The notes beneath the pieces are model-generated. The model was given only the letters and a program-made list of their open reading frames with translations, was not told where the DNA came from and did not search any database. Shown piece after piece: positions 7,991-16,482 of a stretch of 64,000 bases of DNA. Where the stretch lies: NCBI GenBank assembly GCA_963843255.1, contig CAWJJQ010000009.1, positions 434,001 to 498,000 on the forward strand, read 5' to 3'. This stretch comes from Bog-159 sp963843255. Its GTDB lineage: Bacteria > Acidobacteriota > Terriglobia > Bryobacterales > Bryobacteraceae. Position numbers and translations under genes: made by a program. Position 1 is the stretch's first letter, and every line of letters starts with the position of its first letter.

Positions 7991-8830
7991 TCAGGCAGCG
8001 CGGCGGATGCCGTGCACGTGATACGGCACGTAATAGCGGGGATCGTCGCGGAGGACGATTTCGAATCCGGCCGCTGCGACGAACTGCTTCACGAAATCGA
8101 GGGTGCGAAAGTGTTCGCCTTCGCCGCGGGCGGCGCGGAAGTCGTGCGCGGCGATGCATACGTATTGCGCGCGGCGGAGGGCCTGCTCGCAACCTGGCAG
8201 GGCCAGGCGCTCGGCGCCCTCGATATTCATCTTCAGAAAATCGATGCGGCCGATGCCGTGCAAGGCGGCGAGGTCGTCGAACCGCAGCCCCTCGACCGCG
8301 TGACTCGAAGGAGCGGGGTCGCCTGTGCGCACGTAGTTCGACTCCCAAACGGGCAGAGTTTCAATCTGCAACTGCGCCGCGCGATCGATGCAGGCGTAGT
8401 TGAGCGGCGTGACATTGGACAGATGGTTCAACTCGCACAGGCGGCAGAGAGCGGCGAAGGAGACGGGATGCGGCTCGATGGCCCAGACGTGACCGGCGGG
8501 TCCGGCGGCACGCGCAAAGGCGAAAACATCCTCGCCGCGGCCCGCGCCGATATCCACGATGATGTCGCCGGCCCGCGGATGGTAGACATGGAACCAGTAA
8601 TCCTCGGCTTCGCGGAGGTGTTTTTGGGCCTGGCCGGCCCATCGTTCCCAGTTCGGCTCGGCGGCGCGGAACATGTCGGGATCGGGAAAATAATCCGGGC
8701 CCAAGCGGCGGATCCACATCCCATCCCAGAAGATTTCGACGTCGACACCGGGCATAGCGGCGCGGGCTAATTCCGTCGCGCGGCGCGCCAGCGCCTCACG
8801 ATCCTCGCCGGATGATTCAGTGACCCACAT
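7991..8830 (-). CDS. FkbM-family SAM-dependent methyltransferase
   Basis: 279 residues. VDIGAGRGEDVFAFARAAG (~residues 93-111) is motif I for S-adenosylmethionine, AIEPHPVSFAALCRLCELN (~117-135) is the acidic-loop region, and LHGIGRIDFLKMNIEGAE (~188-205) is the FkbM hallmark (D-hydrophobic-KxDxEG; here KMNIEG, with Asn in place of the usual Asp). It overlaps the glycosyltransferase gene by 14 bp. It probably O-methylates a sugar or polyketide/lipid product made by this small cluster; the substrate cannot be read from sequence. Confidence 0.82.
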   Translation of the reverse strand: MWVTESSGEDREALARRATELARAAMPGVDVEIFWDGMWIRRLGPDYFPDPDMFRAAEPNWERWAGQAQKHLREAEDYWFHVYHPRAGDIIVDIGAGRGEDVFAFARAAGPAGHVWAIEPHPVSFAALCRLCELNHLSNVTPLNYACIDRAAQLQIETLPVWESNYVRTGDPAPSSHAVEGLRFDDLAALHGIGRIDFLKMNIEGAERLALPGCEQALRRAQYVCIAAHDFRAARGEGEHFRTLDFVKQFVAAAGFEIVLRDDPRYYVPYHVHGIRRAA

Positions 8831-10106
8831 GCGTATCGGCTCGTTTCAAGCGCAGCGCCAGCAGGCGGCGCCGTTCGTCGGAAAGCGCGGCGCGGCCGAT
8901 GCGCAGGGGCAAGGGGGTCCTGCGGCGCGGAGACGTCAGTACCTGTTCGAGGTACTTTTCGAAGGGGCCCGCGTGCAGATTGCGCGCGTAATCGAGGGCC
9001 ACGCGGCGCGCGCGCGCGGATAATGCTTCGTAGTGTGCGCGGTCCGTGAGCAGGCGGCCGAGGACGGCGGACCAGGGCGCCGCATCCTGGGGCGGGATAT
9101 CCGCCGACGGAACCATAAGCTCATCGACCATCGGGCGATAGTGCGCCACGGGATTCACAGGCAGCAGATAATCGACGCCCAGCATGGCTTCCGCCAGACC
9201 GCCCACCGCGCTGGCCATCACGGGCACGCCGCGCGACATGGCCTCCAGGATCACGCGCGAACGCGCCTCCGCCCATAGGGACGGTGCCAGCATCACACGT
9301 GTCTGGCGCAGTAGATCGTCGATGTCGTCGAAGGGCGGCAGGACAGATATGTTGGGCAGGCGGCGGAGAGCGGCGAAATCCGCCACGGTAGTGCCCCAGG
9401 TGGGCACAGCGGCGAATTCCACGTTGGGAAAACGCTCGGCCAGCGCCAGAAAAATGGAGATGCCCTTCACCGCGCAGGGATTGACCATGCTGACATAGCG
9501 GTTCCCGAAGCGGCCCAGATCCGGGTGCTCGCCGGGATCGAGAAGAGAGATGGGCACGTGGATAGCTTCCACATCACCCCATCGCCGCGTATATTCGGCC
9601 ACATATTCGCTAACCGCAACCACGCCATCGGCCTGCCGCAGCGTGGCTGTATGGAAAGTGCTCGGCAATCCGGTGTCGGGGCCGAACGGGAGCGCCACCG
9701 TGGCGCGCACCAGGTAGACCACCCGCGCACGCGCGGCGCGCAAGGCCATCGCCAGCATCAGGTGGGCGGGGTCGTCTGTGGAAGCGATGATGATTTCGGG
9801 ATCGAAGGCGCGCAAGTGGGCGGCGAAATAAGAGCGGAGGTTAGGATCGCGGGTGAGGATGCGGACTTCGACGCCGTTCAGCCCGAATTCGATACCGGTC
9901 CCCGCCGTGTCATCGATGGCGGTTCCGCGCGCCGCCAGTTCGCGCGCCAGCGCGGCATGCGCCTGCTCGCCAAAATGTTCCACACGCGCGACCACCCGTA
10001 CGGTGTGACCCCTGGCGGCCAGTGCCTCCATCAGCAGGCGGTTGGATTTGTCGCCGCCACCGTACGAGGGGTAGTAATGCGAATTATGGGCCAGCAGTAT
10101 CCGCAA
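8817..10106 (-). CDS. GT-B glycosyltransferase (GT4-like)
   Basis: 429 residues. The N-terminal MRILLAHNSHYYPSYGGGDKSN is the Gly-rich acceptor-side loop of GT4 enzymes. The C-terminal half has VMLAPSLWAEARSRVILEAM (~residues 271-290), the E-x7-E motif that binds the nucleotide-sugar, then SRGVPVMASAVGGLAE. No membrane anchor is present. It lies between the acyl-CoA ligase gene (35-bp gap) and the FkbM gene (overlap). It likely adds a sugar to the product of the same cluster or to a surface glycan. Confidence 0.85.
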   Translation of the reverse strand: MRILLAHNSHYYPSYGGGDKSNRLLMEALAARGHTVRVVARVEHFGEQAHAALARELAARGTAIDDTAGTGIEFGLNGVEVRILTRDPNLRSYFAAHLRAFDPEIIIASTDDPAHLMLAMALRAARARVVYLVRATVALPFGPDTGLPSTFHTATLRQADGVVAVSEYVAEYTRRWGDVEAIHVPISLLDPGEHPDLGRFGNRYVSMVNPCAVKGISIFLALAERFPNVEFAAVPTWGTTVADFAALRRLPNISVLPPFDDIDDLLRQTRVMLAPSLWAEARSRVILEAMSRGVPVMASAVGGLAEAMLGVDYLLPVNPVAHYRPMVDELMVPSADIPPQDAAPWSAVLGRLLTDRAHYEALSARARRVALDYARNLHAGPFEKYLEQVLTSPRRRTPLPLRIGRAALSDERRRLLALRLKRADTHVGH

Positions 10107-10141
10107 TACTCATGTTGCCACATGGCGGCGGATAGCGCCCG

Positions 10142-11578
10142 TTATCGGAGTTTGTAGCGTTGCACTTTACCGGTGGCGGTTTTGGGCAGCTCGTCCAGAA
10201 ACACGATGCGGCGCGGCCGCTTGTAGCCGGGTAGAAGCGTGCGAACGAAGTCGCCTAGTTCACCAGCCAGCGCATCCCCGGCGCGGTCCGCATGCTTGAG
10301 CGTGACGAAAGCGCAAGGCACGGTGAGACCGTTCTCGGTTGGCCGGGCGACTACCGCAGCTTCCAGCACGGCGGGATGCTGGATAAGCGCGCTCTCGACT
10401 TCAATGGGCGAGACCCACTCGCCGGAGACGCGAAACATATCGTCGGAGCGCCCCTGATACCAGTAGGAGCCGCCGGCATCGAAGCGATACTTATCGCCGC
10501 TGAAGAACCAACCGTCGCGCATGCGGGCGGCGGTGAGCTGCGGGCGATTCCAGTATTCGGTGGCATTGCTGGCGCCGCGCACCCACAGGTCGCCGGTTTC
10601 GCCGGGCGGCAGATCGCGGCCGGCTTCATCGGTGATACGCACCTCGTAACCGGGCACGGGAAGGCCGGAACTGCCGGGTTCGACCGCTCCCGGCCGGTTT
10701 GAAATATAGATGTGCAGGACTTCAGTGGAACCGATGCCATCCAAAATTTCGAAACCGAAGCGCGCTTGCCAGCGGCGGACGATTTCGGCGGGCAGGGGCT
10801 CGGCAGCGGAAATGCCGAGGCGGACGGAAGTCAGGTCGTAGGGATTGGCAGCGTCGGTTTCGTGCAGCATGGCGGCGAAGTGCGTGGGTACGGAGAAGAA
10901 CAGCGTAGGGCGGTGCTGGTGCGCGTGCGCCAGGATCGCGGCGGGCTTGGGCGGGTGCGGATAGAGCACCGTGGCCGCGCCTGCGTAGAACGGGAACATC
11001 AAGCCATTGCCCAGACCATAGGCGTGGAAAAGCTTGGCGGAGGAAAACGTGAGGTCATCGGGGCTTATGCCGAGCACGCCGCGGGCATAACCTTCGCAGC
11101 AGGGGAGCCAGTCGCCATGGCGGTGCACGGCGGCTTTGGGGGGCCCGGTGCTGCCGGAGGTCCACAGCCAGAAGACGGGATCGGAGGCGGAAGTGGGCGC
11201 GCAGGCCAGGTCTGGCGATTCGCGCGCGGAATCAAGAGGGGCGGTTGCAGTGATAACGACCTGGGCCTGGCTCTCTTCGGCCAGGTAGGCGTAATCCGCC
11301 GGACGTAGCGCGGTGCTGGTGGGGACGGCGATGGCGCCAATCTTCATCGCGCCGAAGTACGCAGCTACGAATTCGGGCGAATCGGGCAAGACGATCAAGA
11401 CACGGCCGCCGGGTACGACGCCGGCACGGAGCAGCGCGTTTCCGGCCTGGTTCACCAATACGGCGATTTCGGCGTAGGTGTAACGGCGGCCTTCGTAGAG
11501 GACGGCGGTGCGCGCGCCGCGGCCTTCCGCGACGTGGCGGTCGACGAAGAATGACGCGAGGTTGAACGGCTCGGCCAC
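10142..11578 (-). CDS. Acyl/aryl-CoA ligase, benzoate-CoA-ligase-like (AMP-binding)
   Basis: 478 residues, a little shorter than typical benzoate-CoA ligases (~510-530). The adenylation P-loop WTSGSTGPPKAAVHRHGDW (~residues 139-157), GIGSTEVLHIYISNRPG (~266-282, motif A5) and SGDKYRFDAGGSYWYQGRSDD (split: SGDKYRFDAG, SYWYQGRSDD) are clear. The C-terminal lid ends with LPKTATGKVQRYKLR, containing the catalytic Lys. It activates a carboxylic acid to acyl-AMP and then the CoA thioester. Neighbouring glycosyl- and methyltransferases suggest secondary metabolism or lipid modification rather than simple catabolism. Confidence 0.85.
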   Translation of the reverse strand: MAEPFNLASFFVDRHVAEGRGARTAVLYEGRRYTYAEIAVLVNQAGNALLRAGVVPGGRVLIVLPDSPEFVAAYFGAMKIGAIAVPTSTALRPADYAYLAEESQAQVVITATAPLDSARESPDLACAPTSASDPVFWLWTSGSTGPPKAAVHRHGDWLPCCEGYARGVLGISPDDLTFSSAKLFHAYGLGNGLMFPFYAGAATVLYPHPPKPAAILAHAHQHRPTLFFSVPTHFAAMLHETDAANPYDLTSVRLGISAAEPLPAEIVRRWQARFGFEILDGIGSTEVLHIYISNRPGAVEPGSSGLPVPGYEVRITDEAGRDLPPGETGDLWVRGASNATEYWNRPQLTAARMRDGWFFSGDKYRFDAGGSYWYQGRSDDMFRVSGEWVSPIEVESALIQHPAVLEAAVVARPTENGLTVPCAFVTLKHADRAGDALAGELGDFVRTLLPGYKRPRRIVFLDELPKTATGKVQRYKLR

Positions 11579-11609
11579 TTCTCAAAAGGTTCGCACAAGT
11601 GTAAAGTAA

Positions 11610-11653
11610 GTGGGGCAGCGTCTCACGCTGCGGCGGGTCCCCGGCCCGCCCAC
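11610..11653. repeat. REP-like double hairpin
   Basis: Two adjacent stem-loops: GCAGCG-tctca-CGCTGC and GGCGGG-tccccgg-CCCGCC, bracketed by GTGG at the left and CCAC at the right, so the whole 44 bp can close as a three-way junction. It sits just before the ribosome binding site of the VOC gene, in the gap between divergent genes. This is the look of an extragenic palindromic element; an RNA role in the VOC leader is also possible. Confidence 0.6.
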
Positions 11654-11664
11654 GGTGAAGGAAG

Positions 11665-12108
11665 ATGAACATTGACGTCGGGGGCCTGGCTCCGCTGCTT
11701 TCGGTCTACGATATGCCTGCCGCGATTCATTTCTATCGCGATGTGCTGGGGTTCCGGATCCTCAGCCAGTCGCAGCCCGGAGAGCATTTTCACTGGGCCC
11801 TGCTCGAACTGAATGGCGCCGAAATGATGTTGAACACGGCCTACGACGATGGGCGGCGGCCGCCGGAACCGGACGCGGCACGGATAGCCGCGCACGCTGA
11901 TATGACCATATACTTTGGCTGCCGGGATCTGGACGGCGCGTACGAACACCTGCGCGCACACGGCGTGAAAGCGCGGGCGCCGAAGGTCGCGCCGTACGGG
12001 ATGCGGCAGTTGTATTTCCAGGATCCGGATGGTTACGGGCTGTGCTTCCAGTGGCCGGCTAACGAGAAGTGGCAGAACGACTGGCAGGAGCGCTACGGCA
12101 TCGCCTGA
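11665..12108 (+). CDS. VOC-family protein (glyoxalase/bleomycin-resistance fold)
   Basis: 147 residues with two beta-alpha-beta-beta-beta modules. LSVYDMPAAIHFYRDVLGF (~residues 13-31) is the standard first strand-helix. The likely metal ligands are His45/His47 region (HFHWALLELNG) and the C-terminal YFQDPDGYGLCFQWP, where Asp-Pro-Asp-Gly precedes the last strand. Ribosome binding site GGAAG is close to the ATG. The family covers dioxygenases, epimerases and antibiotic-binding proteins; this gene cannot be narrowed. Its stop abuts the stop of the convergent TPR gene. Confidence 0.78.
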   Translation: MNIDVGGLAPLLSVYDMPAAIHFYRDVLGFRILSQSQPGEHFHWALLELNGAEMMLNTAYDDGRRPPEPDAARIAAHADMTIYFGCRDLDGAYEHLRAHGVKARAPKVAPYGMRQLYFQDPDGYGLCFQWPANEKWQNDWQERYGIA

Positions 12109-12534
12109 TCAGTGCAAGCTGGCGATTTTCTTCCGGATCTCGCCCGCGTCCTTGGCATCGGGTTGAAGCTCCAGGTATTTTGCGTAAGCTTCCTTGGCGT
12201 CCTTGGAATTTTTGCGCTTCTCTTCCGCCTCGCCCAGGCGCAGCCAGGCTTCCGACAGGTTCGGATTCCATTTGGTAGCTTCGCGGAACCGCCCGGCAGC
12301 CGCTTTGTAGCTATGTTTTTTCCAGTACTCGTTGCCGACCTGTAATTCCTTGTTGGCTTGCAGGGGATTGAACGAGTACGTCTTTTCCTTCAGGTTGGCG
12401 TCTTCTTCGGGCGGTTCCTGCTCGATGGTCTGCGGCTGCGCGGGCGGTTTGGCCGGCTGTTTCGGCTGGGTTTGGGCGTTCACGCCCAGCGGCAGGCAAC
12501 TCGAAAGAAGCAGAGCGAAGACCCAGCGGGACAT
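12109..12534 (-). CDS. Exported TPR-repeat protein
   Basis: 141 residues. A Sec signal peptide (MSRWVFALLLSSCLPLGVNAQ) is followed by a Pro/Gln/Glu-rich linker (residues ~22-50) and two to three TPR helices: GNEYWKKHSYKAAAGRFREA, NLSEAWLRLGEAEEKRKN and DAKEAYAKYLELQPDA. It is a periplasmic or surface protein-interaction scaffold. No partner can be assigned from context; it is divergent from the PadR-ADOP operon by 81 bp. Confidence 0.75.
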   Translation of the reverse strand: MSRWVFALLLSSCLPLGVNAQTQPKQPAKPPAQPQTIEQEPPEEDANLKEKTYSFNPLQANKELQVGNEYWKKHSYKAAAGRFREATKWNPNLSEAWLRLGEAEEKRKNSKDAKEAYAKYLELQPDAKDAGEIRKKIASLH

Positions 12535-12574
12535 AACTAAATTCTACTCCGGCTTGACAGTCGTACAAATCGGC

Positions 12575-12603
12575 TTGACCGGTATCATCGATTTACATAT
12601 AAT
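12575..12603 (+). promoter_or_regulatory. Sigma70-type promoter of padR-ADOP operon
   Basis: TTGACC at 12575-12580 and a perfect TATAAT at 12598-12603 are separated by 17 bp. Transcription should begin around 12609-12611, only about 5-7 nt before the ATG at 12616, so the message is nearly leaderless; there is no Shine-Dalgarno sequence before this ATG. Confidence 0.75.
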
Positions 12604-12615
12604 CGATTTACATAT
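12587..12615 (+). promoter_or_regulatory. Direct repeat, probable PadR operator
   Basis: ATCGATTTACATAT occurs at 12587-12600 and again at 12602-12615 (15-bp spacing). The repeats cover the -10 element, the predicted start of transcription and reach the start codon. Placement fits autorepression by the PadR protein encoded just downstream (inference). Confidence 0.65.
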
Positions 12616-12933
12616 ATGAGCGGCCCGTTGAAGCCCGCCGATTTTCATATCCTGCTGGCGCTTGCCGAGGGCCCTCGGCACGGCTACGGAATTATGAAGG
12701 AGGTGGACCGCGAATCGAGCGGCGGCGTGCGGCTGGAGATCGGTTCCCTGTACCGGCTGTTGGGCCGCCTTCTTGATGCCGGCCTGATTGAAGACGCCGA
12801 AGGCGATGAACGCCGGCGCTATTACCGGATCAGCCGGTTGGGCCGGCGGGTCCTGAAGACCGAGGCGGAGCGCCTGGCGGGGCTGGTGGACCTGGTGCGC
12901 GCGCGGCGGCTCCTGCCGGAGGGCGACGCGTGA
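12616..12933 (+). CDS. PadR-family transcriptional regulator
   Basis: 105 residues, the size of the short PadR subfamily 2. The winged helix begins PADFHILLALAEGPRHGYGIMKEVD, with the typical hydrophobic helix then HGY. GSLYRLLGRLLDAGLIEDAE is the recognition helix region and RRRYYRISRLGRRVL is the wing. PadR proteins are dimeric repressors. The stop overlaps the GTG start of the ADOP permease (GTGA), so the two are translationally coupled. A direct repeat in its own promoter suggests autoregulation. Confidence 0.88.
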   Translation: MSGPLKPADFHILLALAEGPRHGYGIMKEVDRESSGGVRLEIGSLYRLLGRLLDAGLIEDAEGDERRRYYRISRLGRRVLKTEAERLAGLVDLVRARRLLPEGDA

Positions 12934-15554
12934 TCCGGCGCGTAGTGGCTGCCCTGCTGTATCTGTTCCCGGCGCGATTCCGCCGCAGCTTCGGGCCGGA
13001 TATGCGGGCTACGTTCGAGGACCGCTGGCGCGAGCACGGCGGCTGGCGCGTCGCGGCGCGGACGATTGTGGACCTCGTCGCCAGCGCCGTCGTCGAGAGG
13101 CTCTCCGGCCGGGTCGCGCCGGCCCAGGAAATCAGGAGGGGAGATCACGGCATGACCGTTTTCTGGCAGGACTTTCGTTTTGCTCTACGCATGCTGCGGA
13201 AGAGCCCGGCATTTACTATCGTGGCGCTGGCGACCCTGGCGCTCGGCATCGGCCTCAATACGGCGATGTTCAGCGTTGCGAAGCGCGTGTTATGGCGGTC
13301 GTTTCCTTATGCCGATCCGAACCGCATCGTGTGGGTGGGCGAAGTGGATGGCCGGAATCCGGACAATTTCTGGGGCATCAGCTATCTGAATTTCCGGGAC
13401 TGGCAGGCGCGCTCGCACTCGTTCGCGCACCTCGGGGCGCGGTTGTTCGATGACCGCATCCTGCGCGAGGGTAAAGAGCCGGTGCAGCTGTCGGGATCGG
13501 CGGTCACGCCGGAAATCTTCGACATTCTGGGCGTGCAGCCGGCCGCGGGCAGGACGTTCACGGCTTTAGACGACCGGGCCGGCGCGACGCCGGTGATTCT
13601 GCTGAGCGACCAGATGTGGCGACGCCGGTTTGGCGCCGATCCAGGCATGCTCGGCCGGGCGGTTCATTTCGACGATGGCGTCTTCACCGTGGTTGGGATC
13701 ATGCCGCCGCAATTTGACTACGGCAAGGCGGAATATTGGATCCCTCTCGGCCAGGTTATCGACCCCTATTTCGCGACACACCGCGACGTGTGGGTGTTGA
13801 ATGCCCTGGGGCGGCTGCGCGCCGGGCAGACGGCCGAGGCGGCGCAGAGCGAGGTGGAGGAGATCGCCCGCCAGATCCGCCGCGACCATCCCGAATGCAA
13901 TCGCGGGTTCGTGGTGCGGGTGAATCCGCTGCGCAACATGCTGGGATACGATCTGCGCCCGGCGCTCATCGCTTTGCTGGGCGCGGTGGGCACGGTGCTG
14001 CTGATCACCTGCGCGAACCTGGCCGGCCTGATGTCGGTGCGGGCCGCCGGGCGCGGGCGCGAAATGGCCATTCGCAGCGCTCTGGGGGCGGCGCGCGCGC
14101 GGATGATCCGGCAGCTACTCACTGAGTGTCTGACCCTGGCGGTTCTCGGTGGCGGTGCCGGAATCGGTCTGGCGTACGGCGCCACTCGTGCGCTTGCCTG
14201 GCTCAGCAAGGATGCGCGTCTGCTGGGCGCGGCGATCGACTTGCCGGTGCTGATCTTCGCGTGCGCGGCGACCCTGGCCACCAGCCTCCTGTTTGGCGTG
14301 GCGCCGGCCATCCATGCCGCCCGCGCGGACGCGGCGGAGGCGCTGCAGGGCGGCACGCGTGCGGGCGTGGGACCGCGGCGCGCGCGTGTGCGGCAGGTGC
14401 TGGTCATCGCTCAGGTGGCCATGAGCCTGGTGCTGCTGATGGGGGCGGGCCTGCTCTATCGCAGCTTCCGGCGCGTGCTGGATGTCAATCCCGGTTTCCG
14501 CACCGCCCGCCTGATTTCGATGCATATTCTGCTGCCGGGAAGCTATGAAAGCGCACCCTCGATCGTGCGCGTCGACAATCAATTCCTGGCACGGCTGCAA
14601 TCGCTGCCGGGCGTCACCGGCGCGACCATGGCCAGCTCGCTGCCCGTATCCGGCGGAAATTCGACGGGGGACCTCACCATCGAAGGCGTGGCATCCAATC
14701 CCGGCGAATTGGGCGCCGTCGGTTTTCATCGCACGGTTCCGGGCTATTTTCACGCCCTGGGCATTCCGATCGTCCGCGGCCGCGACTTCAGCGATGCGGA
14801 CGACGAGGCGCATCCCGCCGTGGTGATCATCAACGAAAGCATGGAGCGGCGGTTCTGGCCGGGGCGCGATCCTATCGGCCGCCGCATCGAGATCGGTCCG
14901 CGCGACACCGCCAAGTGGCTGACCATTGTGGGCGTGGCCAAAGATGTGCGGCAGATCGGCCTGGATAGGGATGCCGGTTTTGCCAGCTATCAGCCGCTGG
15001 CGCAGGGGACCAGGCACGGCATGGATGTCGCGATCCGGACGGCGGGCGATCCCGCCACCCTGATCGCCACCGCGCAGCGCGAATTGCGGCGCATCGAGCC
15101 ATCCCTGGTGATTGAAGATGTCCAGACGATGTCGCAGCGGATCGACGATTCCGTGGCTCCGCGCAGGATGAACCTGGTCCTGTTCGGGCTGTTCTCGCTG
15201 GTGGCGCTGGTGCTGGCCGCGGTGGGATTGTATGGCGTGGTGGCTTACGCCGCGGGTCAGCGCACCAGGGAATTCGGGATTCGTATCGCGCTGGGCGCGC
15301 GTCCGGCGGACGTGGGGCGGTTGGTGTTGGGGCAGGGATTACGGCTGGCATTGGCCGGCGCGGCGATCGGCATGGGTGCGGCGCTAATGCTGACGCGTGT
15401 CCTGGATAAGTTGCTGTTCGGGGTGGGAGCAGCCGACCCGGTCACCATCGTCGCAGTCGCAATTTTGCTCGCGCTGGTCGCATTGACTGCTTGCTGGCTC
15501 CCGGCGCGGCGGGCGACACGGATCATGCCGACCGAGGCTTTGCGCGCCGAGTAA
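12930..15554 (+). CDS. ADOP-type MacB/FtsX permease, 874 aa
   Basis: GTG start overlapping the padR stop. Residues 1-70 form a prefix domain (FPARFRRSFGPDMRATFEDRW). Then come two copies of the MacB periplasmic core plus FtsX module. The first membrane helix is near FTIVALATLALGIGLNTAMF; core helices occur near residues 340-440 and 740-870. Conserved FtsX segments REMAIRSALGAARARMIRQLL and REFGIRIALGARPADVGRLV (each shown as one motif start: REMAIRSALG, REFGIRIALG) lie in the two halves. No ATPase gene is adjacent, as usual for orphan permeases. Probably exports or extracts an amphiphile; regulated by the coupled PadR. Confidence 0.9.
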   Translation: MIRRVVAALLYLFPARFRRSFGPDMRATFEDRWREHGGWRVAARTIVDLVASAVVERLSGRVAPAQEIRRGDHGMTVFWQDFRFALRMLRKSPAFTIVALATLALGIGLNTAMFSVAKRVLWRSFPYADPNRIVWVGEVDGRNPDNFWGISYLNFRDWQARSHSFAHLGARLFDDRILREGKEPVQLSGSAVTPEIFDILGVQPAAGRTFTALDDRAGATPVILLSDQMWRRRFGADPGMLGRAVHFDDGVFTVVGIMPPQFDYGKAEYWIPLGQVIDPYFATHRDVWVLNALGRLRAGQTAEAAQSEVEEIARQIRRDHPECNRGFVVRVNPLRNMLGYDLRPALIALLGAVGTVLLITCANLAGLMSVRAAGRGREMAIRSALGAARARMIRQLLTECLTLAVLGGGAGIGLAYGATRALAWLSKDARLLGAAIDLPVLIFACAATLATSLLFGVAPAIHAARADAAEALQGGTRAGVGPRRARVRQVLVIAQVAMSLVLLMGAGLLYRSFRRVLDVNPGFRTARLISMHILLPGSYESAPSIVRVDNQFLARLQSLPGVTGATMASSLPVSGGNSTGDLTIEGVASNPGELGAVGFHRTVPGYFHALGIPIVRGRDFSDADDEAHPAVVIINESMERRFWPGRDPIGRRIEIGPRDTAKWLTIVGVAKDVRQIGLDRDAGFASYQPLAQGTRHGMDVAIRTAGDPATLIATAQRELRRIEPSLVIEDVQTMSQRIDDSVAPRRMNLVLFGLFSLVALVLAAVGLYGVVAYAAGQRTREFGIRIALGARPADVGRLVLGQGLRLALAGAAIGMGAALMLTRVLDKLLFGVGAADPVTIVAVAILLALVALTACWLPARRATRIMPTEALRAE

Positions 15555-15600
15555 CCGCCACCGCGGTTCGCTCTCGGAAAAGCTAATTGGCTTGCAGCCC

Positions 15601-16482
15601 CTAGAGCCAGGACTTGAACCATTCGCGAAACTCGTCAAGCGCGGCTTGCGTTTCGCGGGCGACAGGCACGGGCAGAGCCCCCGTCTTCAGACCGCGCACG
15701 TCGAGCGCCGCCTTGATGGCCACCGGAGTAGGGAAGCGCTCGATGCGGCGCAGAAATTCGTGCAGGCGGGCATCCAGCCGTTCAACTTCCTCATGCGCGT
15801 TCTGCTCGATGGCGCGATCGAGCGACAGCAGCAACTCCGGCACCGCGGAAGCGACGCCCGAGACTACGCCGTTCGCTCCAGCCTTGCGCGCGGGCGCAAA
15901 GATCGCATCGTGGCCCACCAGCAGGGTCGTGGGGTGATCGTTCTTGTGCGCGTTCAACGCCGCGAAATATTCCCAGTCACCGCTCGAATCTTTGATGCCC
16001 GCGAAGCTCCCGGTGGCGAGCAGGTCGATGGCCGTCTCGCTCGCGATCGGGCTGGTGAACAACGGGATGTTGTAGAGATATACGGGTGCGCCGTGATTCA
16101 TCTCGCGCGCGAAGCGTAGATAAAATTCGCGGATCTCGGGCTGGCCGTAGCGGAAGAAGAAAGGCGGCATGAGCAGCAGGCCGGCCGCGCCCGCCGCGCT
16201 GGCCTCCCGCCCCAGCGCCAGCGCCCCATCCAGCGAGGAATGCGAAACGCCCGCTAGCACGGGAACCCGGCTTCGCTTCACAGCGAGGTACACCAGGCGC
16301 ACCCGGTCGTCGAAATTCAAATTGACGAATTCGCCCGTGGAACCGAGCAGCGCGATCCCCTGCACACCCGCGGCACACAGAAAATCGATCAGTTCCAACG
16401 TGGCCCCGATGTCGGGCTCGTCGCCGCGCTTTCCGTGCGGTGTCACCGCGGCGGCGATCACCCCCGAAAACGGCGCCATCAT
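15601..16482 (-). CDS. Dihydrodipicolinate synthase-family aldolase/lyase
   Basis: Start set at 16482 (MMAPFSGVIAAAVTPH), whose ATGA overlaps the stop of the DUF1080 gene; the longer frame to 16680 is not family-like. 293 residues in a TIM barrel. GSTGEFVNLNFDDRVRLV is the pyruvate-binding GxxGE region, YLYNIPLF carries the catalytic Tyr, and FAGIKDSSGDW the Schiff-base Lys. The family includes DapA, N-acetylneuraminate lyase and sugar-acid aldolases. Pairing with a DUF1080 protein argues for sugar-acid breakdown rather than lysine synthesis (inference). Confidence 0.85.
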   Translation of the reverse strand: MMAPFSGVIAAAVTPHGKRGDEPDIGATLELIDFLCAAGVQGIALLGSTGEFVNLNFDDRVRLVYLAVKRSRVPVLAGVSHSSLDGALALGREASAAGAAGLLLMPPFFFRYGQPEIREFYLRFAREMNHGAPVYLYNIPLFTSPIASETAIDLLATGSFAGIKDSSGDWEYFAALNAHKNDHPTTLLVGHDAIFAPARKAGANGVVSGVASAVPELLLSLDRAIEQNAHEEVERLDARLHEFLRRIERFPTPVAIKAALDVRGLKTGALPVPVARETQAALDEFREWFKSWL

